64,000 nt of DNA from Marsupella aquatica (taxonomy: Eukaryota > Marchantiophyta): positions 5,580,001 through 5,644,000 of the forward strand of contig OZ316896.1 in NCBI GenBank assembly GCA_973895155.1, read 5' to 3'. Made by a program: the position numbers and the translations under genes. The stretch's first letter is position 1, and each line of letters opens with the position of its first letter. Shown here piece after piece: positions 49,202 to 59,369 of this stretch. The notes beneath the pieces are model-generated. The model was not told the DNA's origin. It ran no database searches and worked only from the letters and a program-made list of their open reading frames with translations.

Positions 49202-50257
49202 ATGGCGGATTTTGCTTCATCGACGCATCGCCATCATTGGATTTTGCCTAGGCAGAAGCTCCTTGAGAAGTGCGGGGCTGCAAATGCGAGAGCGCGAGAG
49301 GCTTTGCGAAAATACGGAGCCACCCGAATTGAGGTTCAATCGGATGGATCACTGACATATCCGGGTATCTCAGAAGAAGGAGAAAACGGTGCTGCAGACA
49401 AAGGACCCTTGCCCGAGCCTCTGACTGTAGAGGAGGAGTTACTTGTTCAAAAGTACTACGAGAGGAAGATCCAAGAAGTCTGTGCAGCTTTTTCATTTCC
49501 TAACAAGATTCAGGCCACAGCCATCTTTTACTTCAAGCGTTTTTACCTGAACTGGTCTGTGATGGAGCACGATCCGAAGCACATCATGCTTACTTGCATA
49601 TATTTGTCATGTAAAGTTGAAGAGTTTCATGTCTCTGCGGAGGAACTTGGGAAGGGCATTCAACAGGATCCGCAAGTGCTCCTCAAGAATGAAATGACAG
49701 TTTTGCAGGGTCTAGATTTTGAGCTTATTGTGTACACGCCATATCGAGCACTGGATGGATATGCTTTTGACCTTACGAATTCCGCTCGAAGGATGGGCGT
49801 CACATCCTTGAACCATATTCAGGAACTCAGGGATGCAGCTAGATTCGAAGTAGATGCCATGATGCTGACAAATGCCCCTCTTCTTTTTACCCCGGGACAG
49901 CTAGCAATGGCAGCATTGCGAAAAGCCAATCGAGAGGAGAGGAAGGTGGATCTCGAACGATACATGAGAGGTCTATCCGAATCACTAGCAGTCAAACATC
50001 CATACTCAGAGTTGGCAAGTGCTCTGGATGCAATTGATGCGGTAGTTATGGACAACAAACAGACTGCCGAAGCTGACGTGAAGCGTATTGATCGTAAGTT
50101 GAAAATATGCCGTAATCCTGGTCTGCAGGACGAAAATAAAAAACGTGAAAGAAAAAGTAAGCACAAGCCAAGGCGTGGCCAAGCCGTGCCTCCTGGGCAG
50201 GATGTTTCCGTTTCGGATATAGACCTAAATCATGGTGTGAAACGAAAGGCACAGTGA
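49202..50257 (+). CDS. CYCH;1: Cyclin H, CDK-activating kinase subunit of TFIIH
   Basis: An uninterrupted frame of 351 codons. The N-terminal helix (MADFASSTHRHHWI) and SLTYPG match plant cyclin H. The first cyclin fold (about 85-165) has FPNKIQATAIFYFKRFYLNWSVMEHDPKHIMLTC and YLSCKVEEFHVSAEELGKGI, shown here as separate stretches of one domain; the second (about 170-280) has LQGLDFELIVYTPYRAL and PLLFTPGQLAMAALR. The tail has DRKLKICRNP and a basic KKRERKSKHKPRR. The family activates CDKD/CDK7 and acts in transcription and cell-cycle control in the nucleus. I chose the Met at 49202 over the in-frame Met at 49178 because MADF is the conserved start. Arabidopsis CYCH;1 has introns; this copy has none. 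Confidence 0.93.
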   Translation: MADFASSTHRHHWILPRQKLLEKCGAANARAREALRKYGATRIEVQSDGSLTYPGISEEGENGAADKGPLPEPLTVEEELLVQKYYERKIQEVCAAFSFPNKIQATAIFYFKRFYLNWSVMEHDPKHIMLTCIYLSCKVEEFHVSAEELGKGIQQDPQVLLKNEMTVLQGLDFELIVYTPYRALDGYAFDLTNSARRMGVTSLNHIQELRDAARFEVDAMMLTNAPLLFTPGQLAMAALRKANREERKVDLERYMRGLSESLAVKHPYSELASALDAIDAVVMDNKQTAEADVKRIDRKLKICRNPGLQDENKKRERKSKHKPRRGQAVPPGQDVSVSDIDLNHGVKRKAQ

Positions 50258-50339
50258 TCCCAGTTCAAGAAGAAGGCAGAGAGTAACCATTGCTCAACAT
50301 GCGCCAACTGTTAAGATGCTATATCTCTGCTAAAGAGTA

Positions 50340-51140
50340 CAAATTCATCGGAGCAGTCGTCCAGGTGCATGACCATTGTCGTTTGATCCTGCTGCTCTGG
50401 GCGGCGTTGTTTATCGATCTGTAGGTCGCGGAGTACCCGTTCAATCTTACGGCGCTTCAATTTTTTGGGTGCGCCTCCCTGTGCACCAGGAAGAAAAGTT
50501 TAAGGAAGCTGTAACACGGTACAAATTCTATCTCGACGTCGTCTAGGTATAGTGCTGTGGTGGTTTGCCTTTTCTGTACCTGGGCAGACTTGGGCACCAG
50601 GCGGGAAGGATAAAAGACGCAAAACCTCTTCGAAAGGGTGAAATTTCGCTGGATATTCTGCAAGTTTATCGGAGCAATCATCCACTAACATCAGTGTTGT
50701 GGTTGACTTCTGCTGCTCTGTCCCTGTAAACCAAGCAGCATGTAAATATCCATTATCTTTGCCGAAGAATGGAATTTTATATGAGATGTCCTTCAATTGG
50801 ATCGTTGCTGTAGTTTGCTTATGCTCTGGCATCAGGCTGGATGATGCACTTGGGCAAATGCATCATAGGCGCGAATTGCTGCTGCTGCTCTGTCCCGAGG
50901 CACCGGGTTGGAAATTGTAAACGTGCAGTGCCTCTGCTTAAGGGTGCGAATATATCTTGACAATAGTCCAGCTGCATTGCTGTTGTGGCTGACATCTACT
51001 CCTCTATCTCTGGGAACCTGGGAGGAAATTATGAAGATGCCATATGCAATTAAGTGTTTAACTTCATTAGACCATTTGTCCAAGTGTATTACTCTTGTTG
51101 TGGTTTACTCCAGCTGCTCTATTCCTGGGCCAGGCATGGA
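50340..51140. repeat. Degenerate repeat array downstream of cyclin H
   Basis: Variants of the phrases GGAGCA.TC.TCCA, TTGTTGTGGTTGAC or TTGTGGCTGACATCT and TGCTGCTCTGTCCC.G recur about six times with irregular spacing of 120-160 bp. They cover the likely 3' UTR region. Frames here carry no domain. Confidence 0.5.
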
Positions 51141-52752
51141 AGCGTAAAGGTGGAGAGTCTATCCTGTACAAATAGGAAACCATTTAAGAAATCTGTTGCG
51201 GTTTTCGTCTTGGCTATATTGCTGGCACCAGGCTCATTCGGTACATGCCAATTCATTTTGTTGATGAGACTGAGTAGTTCTATTTCATGAAAATAGATCA
51301 TTCTTCTGTACCAGGGCTTTGATCTACTCATAGATATCGTGAGCCTTGATGTTCGTATCAAGAACATTGCTCAATCGCGAATTGTAAACATTATTATTAA
51401 AAGTTCTCTGCCCTAATCGGCTGAATACTCTTCTACGCGGATGATCTCCACCCCCAGAAGGATTTCGAACTTTCAAAAATAATGTGGTCATTACTGTGCT
51501 ATACAATCATGGCTAGATTGTAATTTATTCAGAAGAGTCAACCCAGAATATAATTTGTAGACAGCACATCACAAAGACCTAGTCGTCATGACGAGCCATG
51601 GCACTTCCTATTTTTCTGGAACGGAGAACCATATCAAAATTTCGAGTGGGCTATGTGTGTTGAACCGTTTAGCACTCTCCATCGAGTCGTGGATGCCAGA
51701 GGCGATCTGATACACAGATGAAGTCAAATAAAGTTATTTGGATGTGCAATGGCTTATGCCTGCCTGCCCAAACTACCCTGAAGATCGTCTGCTTCGAATG
51801 ATTTTGGTTTTCTAGTCATTTCAGGGCAATGTTGTCAGCACGAAAGGGACTCTTGGGTTTGGAACTTTGCGGAAGGACCTCACTCACTTTAGTTGATCCG
51901 ATGTTAAATTTTGAAGCTCTGAATGAGGCACGCTCCGGCCAGTCGAGAATGCTGCCAGTCATTAGGTTCAGAGTGCCAACAACGTTTCTTGCTTGAATAT
52001 TGAATGGCTTCTATATGTTTATGCCGAGAAAGCCAACAAAATTCTTCCTTGAACATCCAAGGCTAGCGAATTTTTCACGGATGTTATGGGCAGTCTTGGT
52101 CTCATATTATTTCAACAAATGCTTCACATGATTTTCAGGAAATGAGATTCGTGTCTACGAGGTGTAAAATTTTGACCCATAATTTTCCGTGATGTCCGCA
52201 AAGTGTGCATTCGTCTGTACTGCATCAGCAAGGAATAAGCTTGGATCGAAGGGCTCAAAAACTTATTTTGCCACACTTTCAAGCAGAAATCTTAAGCGTC
52301 TCAAGAGCATCACGCTAAGCATAAACTTAACATATTTTGTCAGGTAACTTTCAAGCAGAATAATCAAGCCTCTCCAGAGTATCACGTTAAGCATAAACTT
52401 GGCAAGGAAGAGAACTGCAAGTACCATGCATTAAATTGTCGCTGTCTGAGAACTTGCCAAGCGACCTTCCCCTCTCAAGAGCATCACTCAAATATTCATG
52501 TGTCCAGGAACTTGGGCACGGGACCCTAGCCTTTCAAGACAATCATGCAAAAGTTCTGCGTAATCTATGAAGTCTGTAAGGGATCTTGCAAGATTGCATC
52601 ATGCCCATGTTTATGTTGAACGTACCATGTAACATCACAACAAGCTGGAAAGCTGTTCTCCAACAACCCTGGATCGAAAATAACATTAATTTTCCAACTG
52701 TACAATTGATTTGCCACATCATGCATTATGAGTAACCAGCACATCAATGTTC
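51141..52752. other. Convergent spacer between cyclin H and KNL2
   Basis: No coding exon is supported. At 52275-52425 a unit of about 72 bp containing CTTTCAAGCAGAA, AGAGTATCACGTTAAGCATAAACTT and variants occurs twice in tandem. Confidence 0.45.
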
Positions 52753-52753
52753 C

Positions 52754-52800
52754 ACTTGACGGTCACTACTGTAGACAATATCGGCAGGAGCTAAAGTGGA
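52754..52800. repeat. Duplicated fragment of KNL2 coding sequence
   Basis: ACGGTCACTACTGTAGACAA and CTATCGGCAGGAGCTA-type wording just beyond the KNL2 stop codon repeats the coding stretch at about 53024-53066 (the FHSSDRPVDASP region). Confidence 0.7.
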
Positions 52801-52806
52801 ACTTTC

Positions 52807-55022
52807 TCATCCTTTCGTGGAAGACCTTTTCTTCCCCCTCTGGTAGTAGTTTCTTGGTATTTTGTACCGCTTTCTACGTGCACGAGGTCTACCTTCAACC
52901 TTGATCTTGCAAGATTGATCAACTTCAACATTTACATCATCTTTGTGCGTGATAGTGTCCTCATTTTCTAATTCTCCATCAAGTTCAAGATCTCCTTCCT
53001 CCGTTACATCAGGAGAAGCGTCCACTGGACGGTCACTACTGTGGAAACTATCGGCAGGAGCTACAACTGGATCCACCAAGGGAATGTCAGCAACAGGTGA
53101 ATGTAATTCGCTCCTCGGTCTCTTTGTTCTCTCCTCAGGTGATTGTAATTCGCTCCTCGGTCTCTTTGTTCTCTCCTCAGGTGATTGTAATTCGCTCCTC
53201 GATCTCTTTGTTCTATCCCTGGTTTTGACTGTTGGGGTTGTTGGGGTTGTTGCAGAAGTGGGACATACCCCGAGAGTTTCCGTCCTTGTTGCTACGTCTG
53301 GTCCTGCTGTAAATAAAGGTGACTGTAATATGCTCTGTACAAGATCCGCTTCTGGAGATATGGTTGTTCCTAGACAGTCTTTGATTGTATTTCCGGTGAT
53401 TCCTGGTGGTCCAGCTGAACTGGTTGGACTTGCAGAAGGTGACGGTATGCCAGGAGAAGAACTCTTCGGAACACCTTTTCGCATATTCAACAGCATGTAG
53501 ACCCATGCAGAGGGAAACCCAATCATGAAGCATTGGACTAGCTGCACATGGCATATCCAAGAAACAGTAAGACAACCAAAAGACGGAAGTGCAATTCAGA
53601 CTGAATGACAAAGAAAGAACACTAAGAGCCTCAAGAGTGTAAGAATATGAAATTTTGGGCTATGAAGATTGATGGTGAAACGGATGCTCACAGAGGGCGA
53701 AAAGCCGCTGGCAATGGACTTTTCTATGTTGATCATGCCCATCAATCCAACCTCCAGTCCGTCAGTTGTGCGCAGCTTCCACCTTTCTAACCGCTCCACC
53801 ACAGTCCCGGCTTCGAAATAGTCTTGGTCTTCCATTCTGCATGACTCGCAGATTTCAGAGTTAGACTCGACCAGAGATCCTGGAAGGTATTTCTAGGGAT
53901 TCAATTGTCATACCGATTTATCCCTTTTAGAATGTCAGAGTGCTTCGAATAGAGAAGGGTAATGTGCTTAGCCAAGGAGAATTCCACACAGCGATCAAAC
54001 TGATGCATTTTCTTTCCATTCGTTCCATTCATTGAAATTCCTTCTATTTCGTTTCGCACTATCCCTTTGACCCTGATGCGTTCCCTCTCAATAGAGGAAG
54101 GCATCTATCATGAAAACGAGGGATGTGGAAACGAGTACAGACCGAGGGCACCGATAGCCACCAATAGCCACACTCGAGAATCTGGAGGGGTCTGCAGCAT
54201 AACCTTCGCGGGGGGGTTTCATCAGATGCCAGCCATAGAGAATTATCTGCGAGGGCAACAATTATGGTTGAATTGACGCCAAAAATCTCTTCAGCCTATC
54301 TCGACAGAAGATAATTCTCTAAACACACGGGAAAAAGTGCAAGAGAAATGCAATACCTGTTTTAGCGGAGCCTTCGTTTGCGTGGGAGAATTGGCCATGA
54401 ATCCTGGGCGCAACGAGGAGCTCCTCGTCTCAACTTCCCCGCGAATTAATGGAAAGTTTGGCATGCCACCAACAGCCGCAGCGTTTTGCTGAAACTCGAG
54501 GGACTCGACAAACAAGGAGCTTCGGCTTCTGGCCCTCGTTCTCTCGACCATACAGTTTGCTGAACCACTCCTTTCACGGCGCATCGCTACAGAGCCACAG
54601 CAGCCACGGTCGCAAATGTTATTCGGGCGGCCAGTTTGGTCACTAATGGGAGTAGAGGAACCGGTTATTCCGTGGCAGTATCTCTTATGACTCGAGCTCT
54701 GATGATGATCATGATCGTCGTAGATGAGTTCTGGTTGTTGGCATCCACTGCAACTGCATGTCAGATGAACGGAACCTCTTTGAACGTGACCAGCTCCATA
54801 GAGGAAAGCTTCACTATGAAGCTCGCCCATGTCCGGCTGCATATCAGGAAATCTCCCCGGCAAGCACGCTATCTGATTACCGTAAAACTCATCCCTATAG
54901 TTCCTTTGGTGGCACTCCCCAGTTGTCACATGGCCTGAACGGATAGCTCCTCCATTCCTTATGTCAACACTTTCATATCTTCTTGGCGGCAGTTCCCCAG
55001 CGTAGAACATAGAGGAATTCAT
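52807..55022 (-). CDS. KNL2: SANTA-domain centromere protein, KNL2-like
   Basis: Four exons with GT-AG introns and consistent phase (54357-55022, 53914-54104, 53692-53836, 52807-53541) encode about 578 residues. The SANTA domain (about residues 228-346) is spread over exons 2-4: ERIRVKGIVRNE, FDRCVEFSLAKHI, then LERWKLRTTDGLEVGLMG, INIEKSIASGF and VQCFMIGFPSAW. KNL2 (Mis18BP1-related) helps load the centromeric histone CENH3. Exon 1 codes for a Cys/His- and Ser-rich region without a known fold. Exon 4 holds three 14-residue repeats (RTKRPRSELQSPEE) and an acidic stretch, and ends in a basic tail GRPRARRKRYKIPRNYYQRG that could be a nuclear signal. I see no clear CENPC-k motif. An earlier in-frame Met at 55097 exists; 55022 is my choice. 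Confidence 0.8.
53100..53225. repeat. Three 42-bp tandem coding repeats in KNL2 exon 4
   Basis: GTGATTGTAATTCGCTCCTC and the following 22 bp occur three times almost unchanged, in frame, giving three 14-residue units. Confidence 0.9.
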
Positions 55023-56371
55023 ACTCGTTACCAATGGACAATGGAGAACCAAAGCAAGCAGCCCGCAAAAATGCAGCTCGACTCCCGACCTCTCCAACTT
55101 CCTTCAAGCTGCCAAATCATTTAATCCCAACTCCAATGCCAAGATTCGAAGAGCTGTGGGAGAAAGAGCGAAGCGCTCTGCAGCCAAAATGTAGAGAGCA
55201 TATCAGTAGACGTAAGCAATGTGCGTTCGAGTAGACCAAGCTCGCAACAAGACATAAACCCACGACGAGGCGAGACGTTGAGAAACTGAAATCGCGCCAG
55301 CAAGCGAAACTTCCACATTCCAAGCCAAAGTTGATTTTACTTCGGACATGAGAGCCAGCAACAACGCAGGGAAGAACCCCGAGCCATCCCCAAAAGAGTC
55401 CTCGTCGGTCAGTAAACTTCGGAGAGCGTTTCCTAGTTCGAGACACCTGACGAAATTCGTTTAGAGACAGAAAGCTGGAGGGCCGTGAACTTTCCCGCCA
55501 AGGTATGACAGAATATTCATTGGAACTAGCACAAGAGAGCGAACACAGTCATGTGGAATCAGAAAGGGCGTCAGAGAGGGTCCTTCAATCTTCCACGAGA
55601 CCGTAACAGTCTTGCCATGCAACAACGAGAAGTGAGACATCGTGCTCTTAAAAACACGCGGTATGCTGGAAACGATCATACCCATTGATTGAGAAGCTCC
55701 GCCAACACTGACGGAACGACCCATCCGTCAATCGTTTCCACCAGAACTGCATAGGGCTGGCCCCGAAAGAACCCAACTGGAACGACGACGCTCTAGCAAT
55801 TCCTCAAGCTCATCCCCGAAGGAAACTCTCCAGCCTCCTCGCCCCCTCGCCTCTACTCGCCAAAACAACCATCCCCGTCCTCGAGTGAGCACCGCAGTGA
55901 TTTCAGAAACGCCTGAGGAAGGATGTGCGTGACAACGCGCCAGCAAATGCTGAAAAACTCTCTCGACCGCAGTTTCCATACACCAAAACAAAACTCACTG
56001 GACCACAGTTTGCGTTCGAGACCAAAAACTAAATAGAATCGCTCTCGAGGTCGACGATTACCATACTTTGCAGATTGGGTTGACGTCGGGCGGTTCCCTG
56101 CAGTGTGTGATGTCCACCTGCTAATGGTGAATTCTTGGTGAGAGGAAACAGCGAACGAAATAATACGCAGGAGGTGCTGAGTTGGGCATTTTGAGGGTTT
56201 TACAGGGTTTTGCCGTCCCGCCAAATGAGCACCGGGATACGGTATGGGTTTGAATGGAAAAGTTTGTTTCAAGAGAGACATAATAGTTGAAGGGACCCCA
56301 TGAAAAATATTATCTGATGGACCCACTGATGGACCCCATGAGGGATCTATGCTCATGATGAAGCTTAAATC
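55023..56371. other. KNL2 upstream region, no supported gene
   Basis: Minus-strand frames at 55461-55724 and 55728-55991 share one reading frame across a single TGA but show no domain and no splice link to KNL2. They could be leader sequence or an unrecognised exon. Confidence 0.4.
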
Positions 56372-56795
56372 AAGGTACCCAAAATCTCATGGGGCCTCAT
56401 GGAGTCCACCACATAGCACTTTTCAATTTAGGACTTGAAATGAAGGTACCCAAAATCTCATGGGGTTTCATGGAGTCCATCCGGTACCACTATCCAATTA
56501 CTACCTGAAATCAGGGTACCCAAAATCTCATGGAGTCCATCAAGTAACACTTTTTCAATATAGTACCTTAAAAGAAGGTATCTAAAATCTCATGGGGTCT
56601 CATGTAGTACATCAAGTAACACTTTTCAATTTAGTACCTTAAATCAAGGCACCCAAAATCTCATGGGGCCTCATGGAGTCCATCAAGTAACACTTTCCAA
56701 TTTAGTACCTGAAATCAAGGTAATCAAAATCTCATGGGAACTTATGGAGTCCATCAAATAACACTTTTCAATTTAGGGGTCCATCAAGTATATTT
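56372..56795. repeat. Minisatellite, unit about 71 bp, about six copies
   Basis: Each unit contains CAAGGTACCCAAAATCTCATGG, CATGGAGTCCATCAAGTA and CACTTTTCAATTTAGTACCT, with moderate divergence. Confidence 0.9.
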
Positions 56796-56839
56796 TTTTT
56801 CTTAACCACAAGGTACAAGTTACTTGTGTCTTGATTAGA

Positions 56840-56955
56840 GCACATCAAAATGTCACAATATATGGAGTACAATAAACATCACTCAGCGATGAAGATTGAG
56901 TTTATCATGGTATGGAGTGTCACACTACATTATATATTGTCCCATTTTGATGTGC
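56840..56955. repeat. Inverted repeat, 24-bp arms, next to the minisatellite
   Basis: GCACATCAAAATGTCACAAT at 56840 and ATTGTCCCATTTTGATGTGC ending at 56955 are near-perfect complements (22 of 24 including the ATAT extension), separated by 68 bp. A MITE end or hairpin-forming element is possible. Confidence 0.7.
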
Positions 56956-58228
56956 AATTACCGGAATGCCACTTTATATATTAGAGGATGATCCCAATGG
57001 GAATTATAGGATCCATTAACCAAACCAACTCCTGATCAATAATATTGAATAATCTTGCAAGTACCGGTCGAGTTAGATGAAATAGTTGATTTTAGAGCCT
57101 CTAGCCAAATTCCTTTCAAAGACCCTCCTATGCAGTACCTGGGAGCTCTACCAGACTTATCAGTCTACTGATAGTTCGGGTTTTAGCTTTTTAGTTCATG
57201 GTGATTGTTGCAGGGACTTTTTCATAGGATTCCTGTGTTTACGGACCCCACTAGAGGTCCCTTCCAAAATTCCTGGCACCACAGCATGCCACGTCAGCAA
57301 CAACCGCAACAAACAAGAATGGTCATGTTTGCGCAACGAATAAACTCCTCTCCATCTTGTTTACGTCGCTTTTCGTGTAATTTTATGGACGCCGTGCCGT
57401 CAAAACATAATGTAAAAGTAATTAAAAGTAATTCATCCAAATCTATTGATACAAAGGGTGAGATTAAAAACATTCACCCATATTCTCTTTACTTAAATTT
57501 ATAAAGTTTTTTTATAAAAGTAAATAGTGCTCAACATTGAAAATAACCGTATTCCTGTGTAACTGCCGAAATAAAACCGTCAGAACAAAAAAAGCAAATC
57601 AACATTTCGGATAGGGAGGCTAACGTTGCTGGAGCCGAGGTGTTAACAGAACAACCAGCGAAGGCAAAACCAGTGCGCATTGGATTCATTTTGGGCGAGA
57701 TTCTGCAATTGTTTCCCGAATCCCCTCATGAACTTCTAATTTACTTTCCACAACGGATAATGGAACACCACAGATAGACTAGGTAACATATCAAGCTTCC
57801 TCGAGCAATCCCTCCACCAGCCAAGTACGACCAGTCTTCATGCTGTTCAGACTCCTTCAGCCTCCCTAGACGAAGCTACCGTCCTCGCCTCCTTCGACCT
57901 AGCAAATGTCCGAGATCTCGAGAGAAGCAAAGAATTCAAGCAGCTGTCGAACCACAACCCGAGTCTCACACACAGAGCAGCCGTCAATTAGGAGAAATTC
58001 CTAAGCATGTAGGAACGAACACACTACCTCTTTCCCGAGTGCCGATTGCCTCGCTCCCCTTCCTGAAGAGCCGTAGACGAGATGAGCACTAACTGTGAAG
58101 GAAACTGGCGTACAAGTCGTGGCATCCGAACCGAGTAGGCGTCCACCACCGGCTGCCCAAACTAGCATGCAAACAGAAACAACATCACAGCCGGACCACA
58201 TTTGCGGAGGGGGAAACGGTGATGGCGG
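56956..58228. other. No gene seen
   Basis: AT-rich around 57380-57600, otherwise mixed. Frames lack motifs. Confidence 0.45.
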
Positions 58229-58342
58229 ATGGGCATTTTTCCAATTTTCTGGAAACCCCAGTCAGATCGTCAAGGCAGTCAAAATGCAGGTGCATTTGAG
58301 AATTCGCATGTATTCCAAAACCAAAGAGGTGGAAAGGACATT

Positions 58343-58738
58343 CTATCGTACCTCAGGGCCAGAGATCTGAATTTCAGAAAAGAGGCGCAACACATCTTAA
58401 TCAGAAACAAATAGATCGAGCAGAAAGAAGTAGAAGCAAAGAGAATTGATAAGGACATTGACAAGATCGAGAGAAAGCCTCGCATAGAAGAGCAGAAAGG
58501 CAGCGACCTGAGCAGAAGAAAAAGGCAAAAGCAGATCGATCGAGACAGAAAGAAAAGTGAAACTGAACCCCGATCTAAGGCCGAAAACTCACAAGCAAAA
58601 GAGAGAATTGAAGCAGCAGAAGTATCGGGAGGCACTGGCGAAAGAGATTTGACAAGGAGATTTGAAAAGCATATAAAGGCTCTGAAAATTGAAGAACGAG
58701 AAATAGAAGCGCCGGCCCCGGAAGGAACTCAAAACTGA
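58343..58738 (+). pseudogene. Lys/Glu/Arg-rich charged coil ORF with one amber codon
   Basis: The frame reads YLRARDLNFRKEAQHILIRN, a TAG at about 58412-58414, then about 107 codons rich in Lys, Glu, Arg and Asp (IDKDIDKIERKPRIEEQK; RRKRQKQIDRDRKK) to a TGA at 58738. The composition indicates a charged helix. I do not recognise a family. An upstream frame at 58095-58370 overlaps it and may belong to the same relic. Confidence 0.3.
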
Positions 58739-59190
58739 AATCGAACAAGGTCAACTTTCATTGTTGAACTCTTCTCTTGATTCTGACTTGTTAAGGCTTT
58801 TAAGGATTCTATTCGTCAGACTCTTGCTTCTTGTTGTACTTTTTTAGTAGGAGTAGTGGTCGTCATCGAATTCCTGGTTGTAGTCATTTGAGTGAAGGAC
58901 GCTTTTGAACACTTGTCTGAACTCTAAGCAGTTGCAGGATTACGTACTGAACAATTATAGCACATGAGGAAACTGAGTCAGTTTGCATTTAGCTTGCGAT
59001 AGGATGTCTTGTTTTGTTACTATTCGAAAGTTTCTGTGTTGGTGCTGGAAACGAAAATGGAATTATAGATCATCATGTTATAGAGATAAATGGCCGAGAG
59101 GGAGAGAACATTATGTTTCCAACCTTATGCCGCGCGTATGTGAGAGCTATTTCCTGGACCACAGAATCAACGCACGGGACTCAAATGTGC

Positions 59191-59369
59191 ATTTTTGTTT
59201 CCCAGTTAGAAAGGGCTCATCAATTATTTGCCGTAAGTTTTAAGATCCTATGACATAGATCATCCCGAGCTCCTTTGGGATTTTTGTTTCCCAGTTAGAA
59301 AGGGCTCATCAATTATTTGCCGTAAGTTTTAAGATCCTATGATAGAGATCGTCCCGAGCTCCTTTGGGG
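59191..59369. repeat. 89-bp tandem duplication
   Basis: ATTTTTGTTTCCCAGTTAGA starts at 59191 and again at 59280; the copies differ at a few bases (CATAGATCATCCC versus GAGATCGTCCC near their ends). Confidence 0.9.

Noticed and set aside
52943-53500. 185-codon plus-strand frame
   Set aside because: It is the mirror of KNL2 exon 4, including the 42-bp repeats.
59014-59253. Frame with FPTLCRAYVRAISW as possible Helitron helicase text
   Set aside because: It lacks the helicase motifs that make the fragment at 62840-63150 recognisable, and is better described as part of a tandemly duplicated non-coding stretch.
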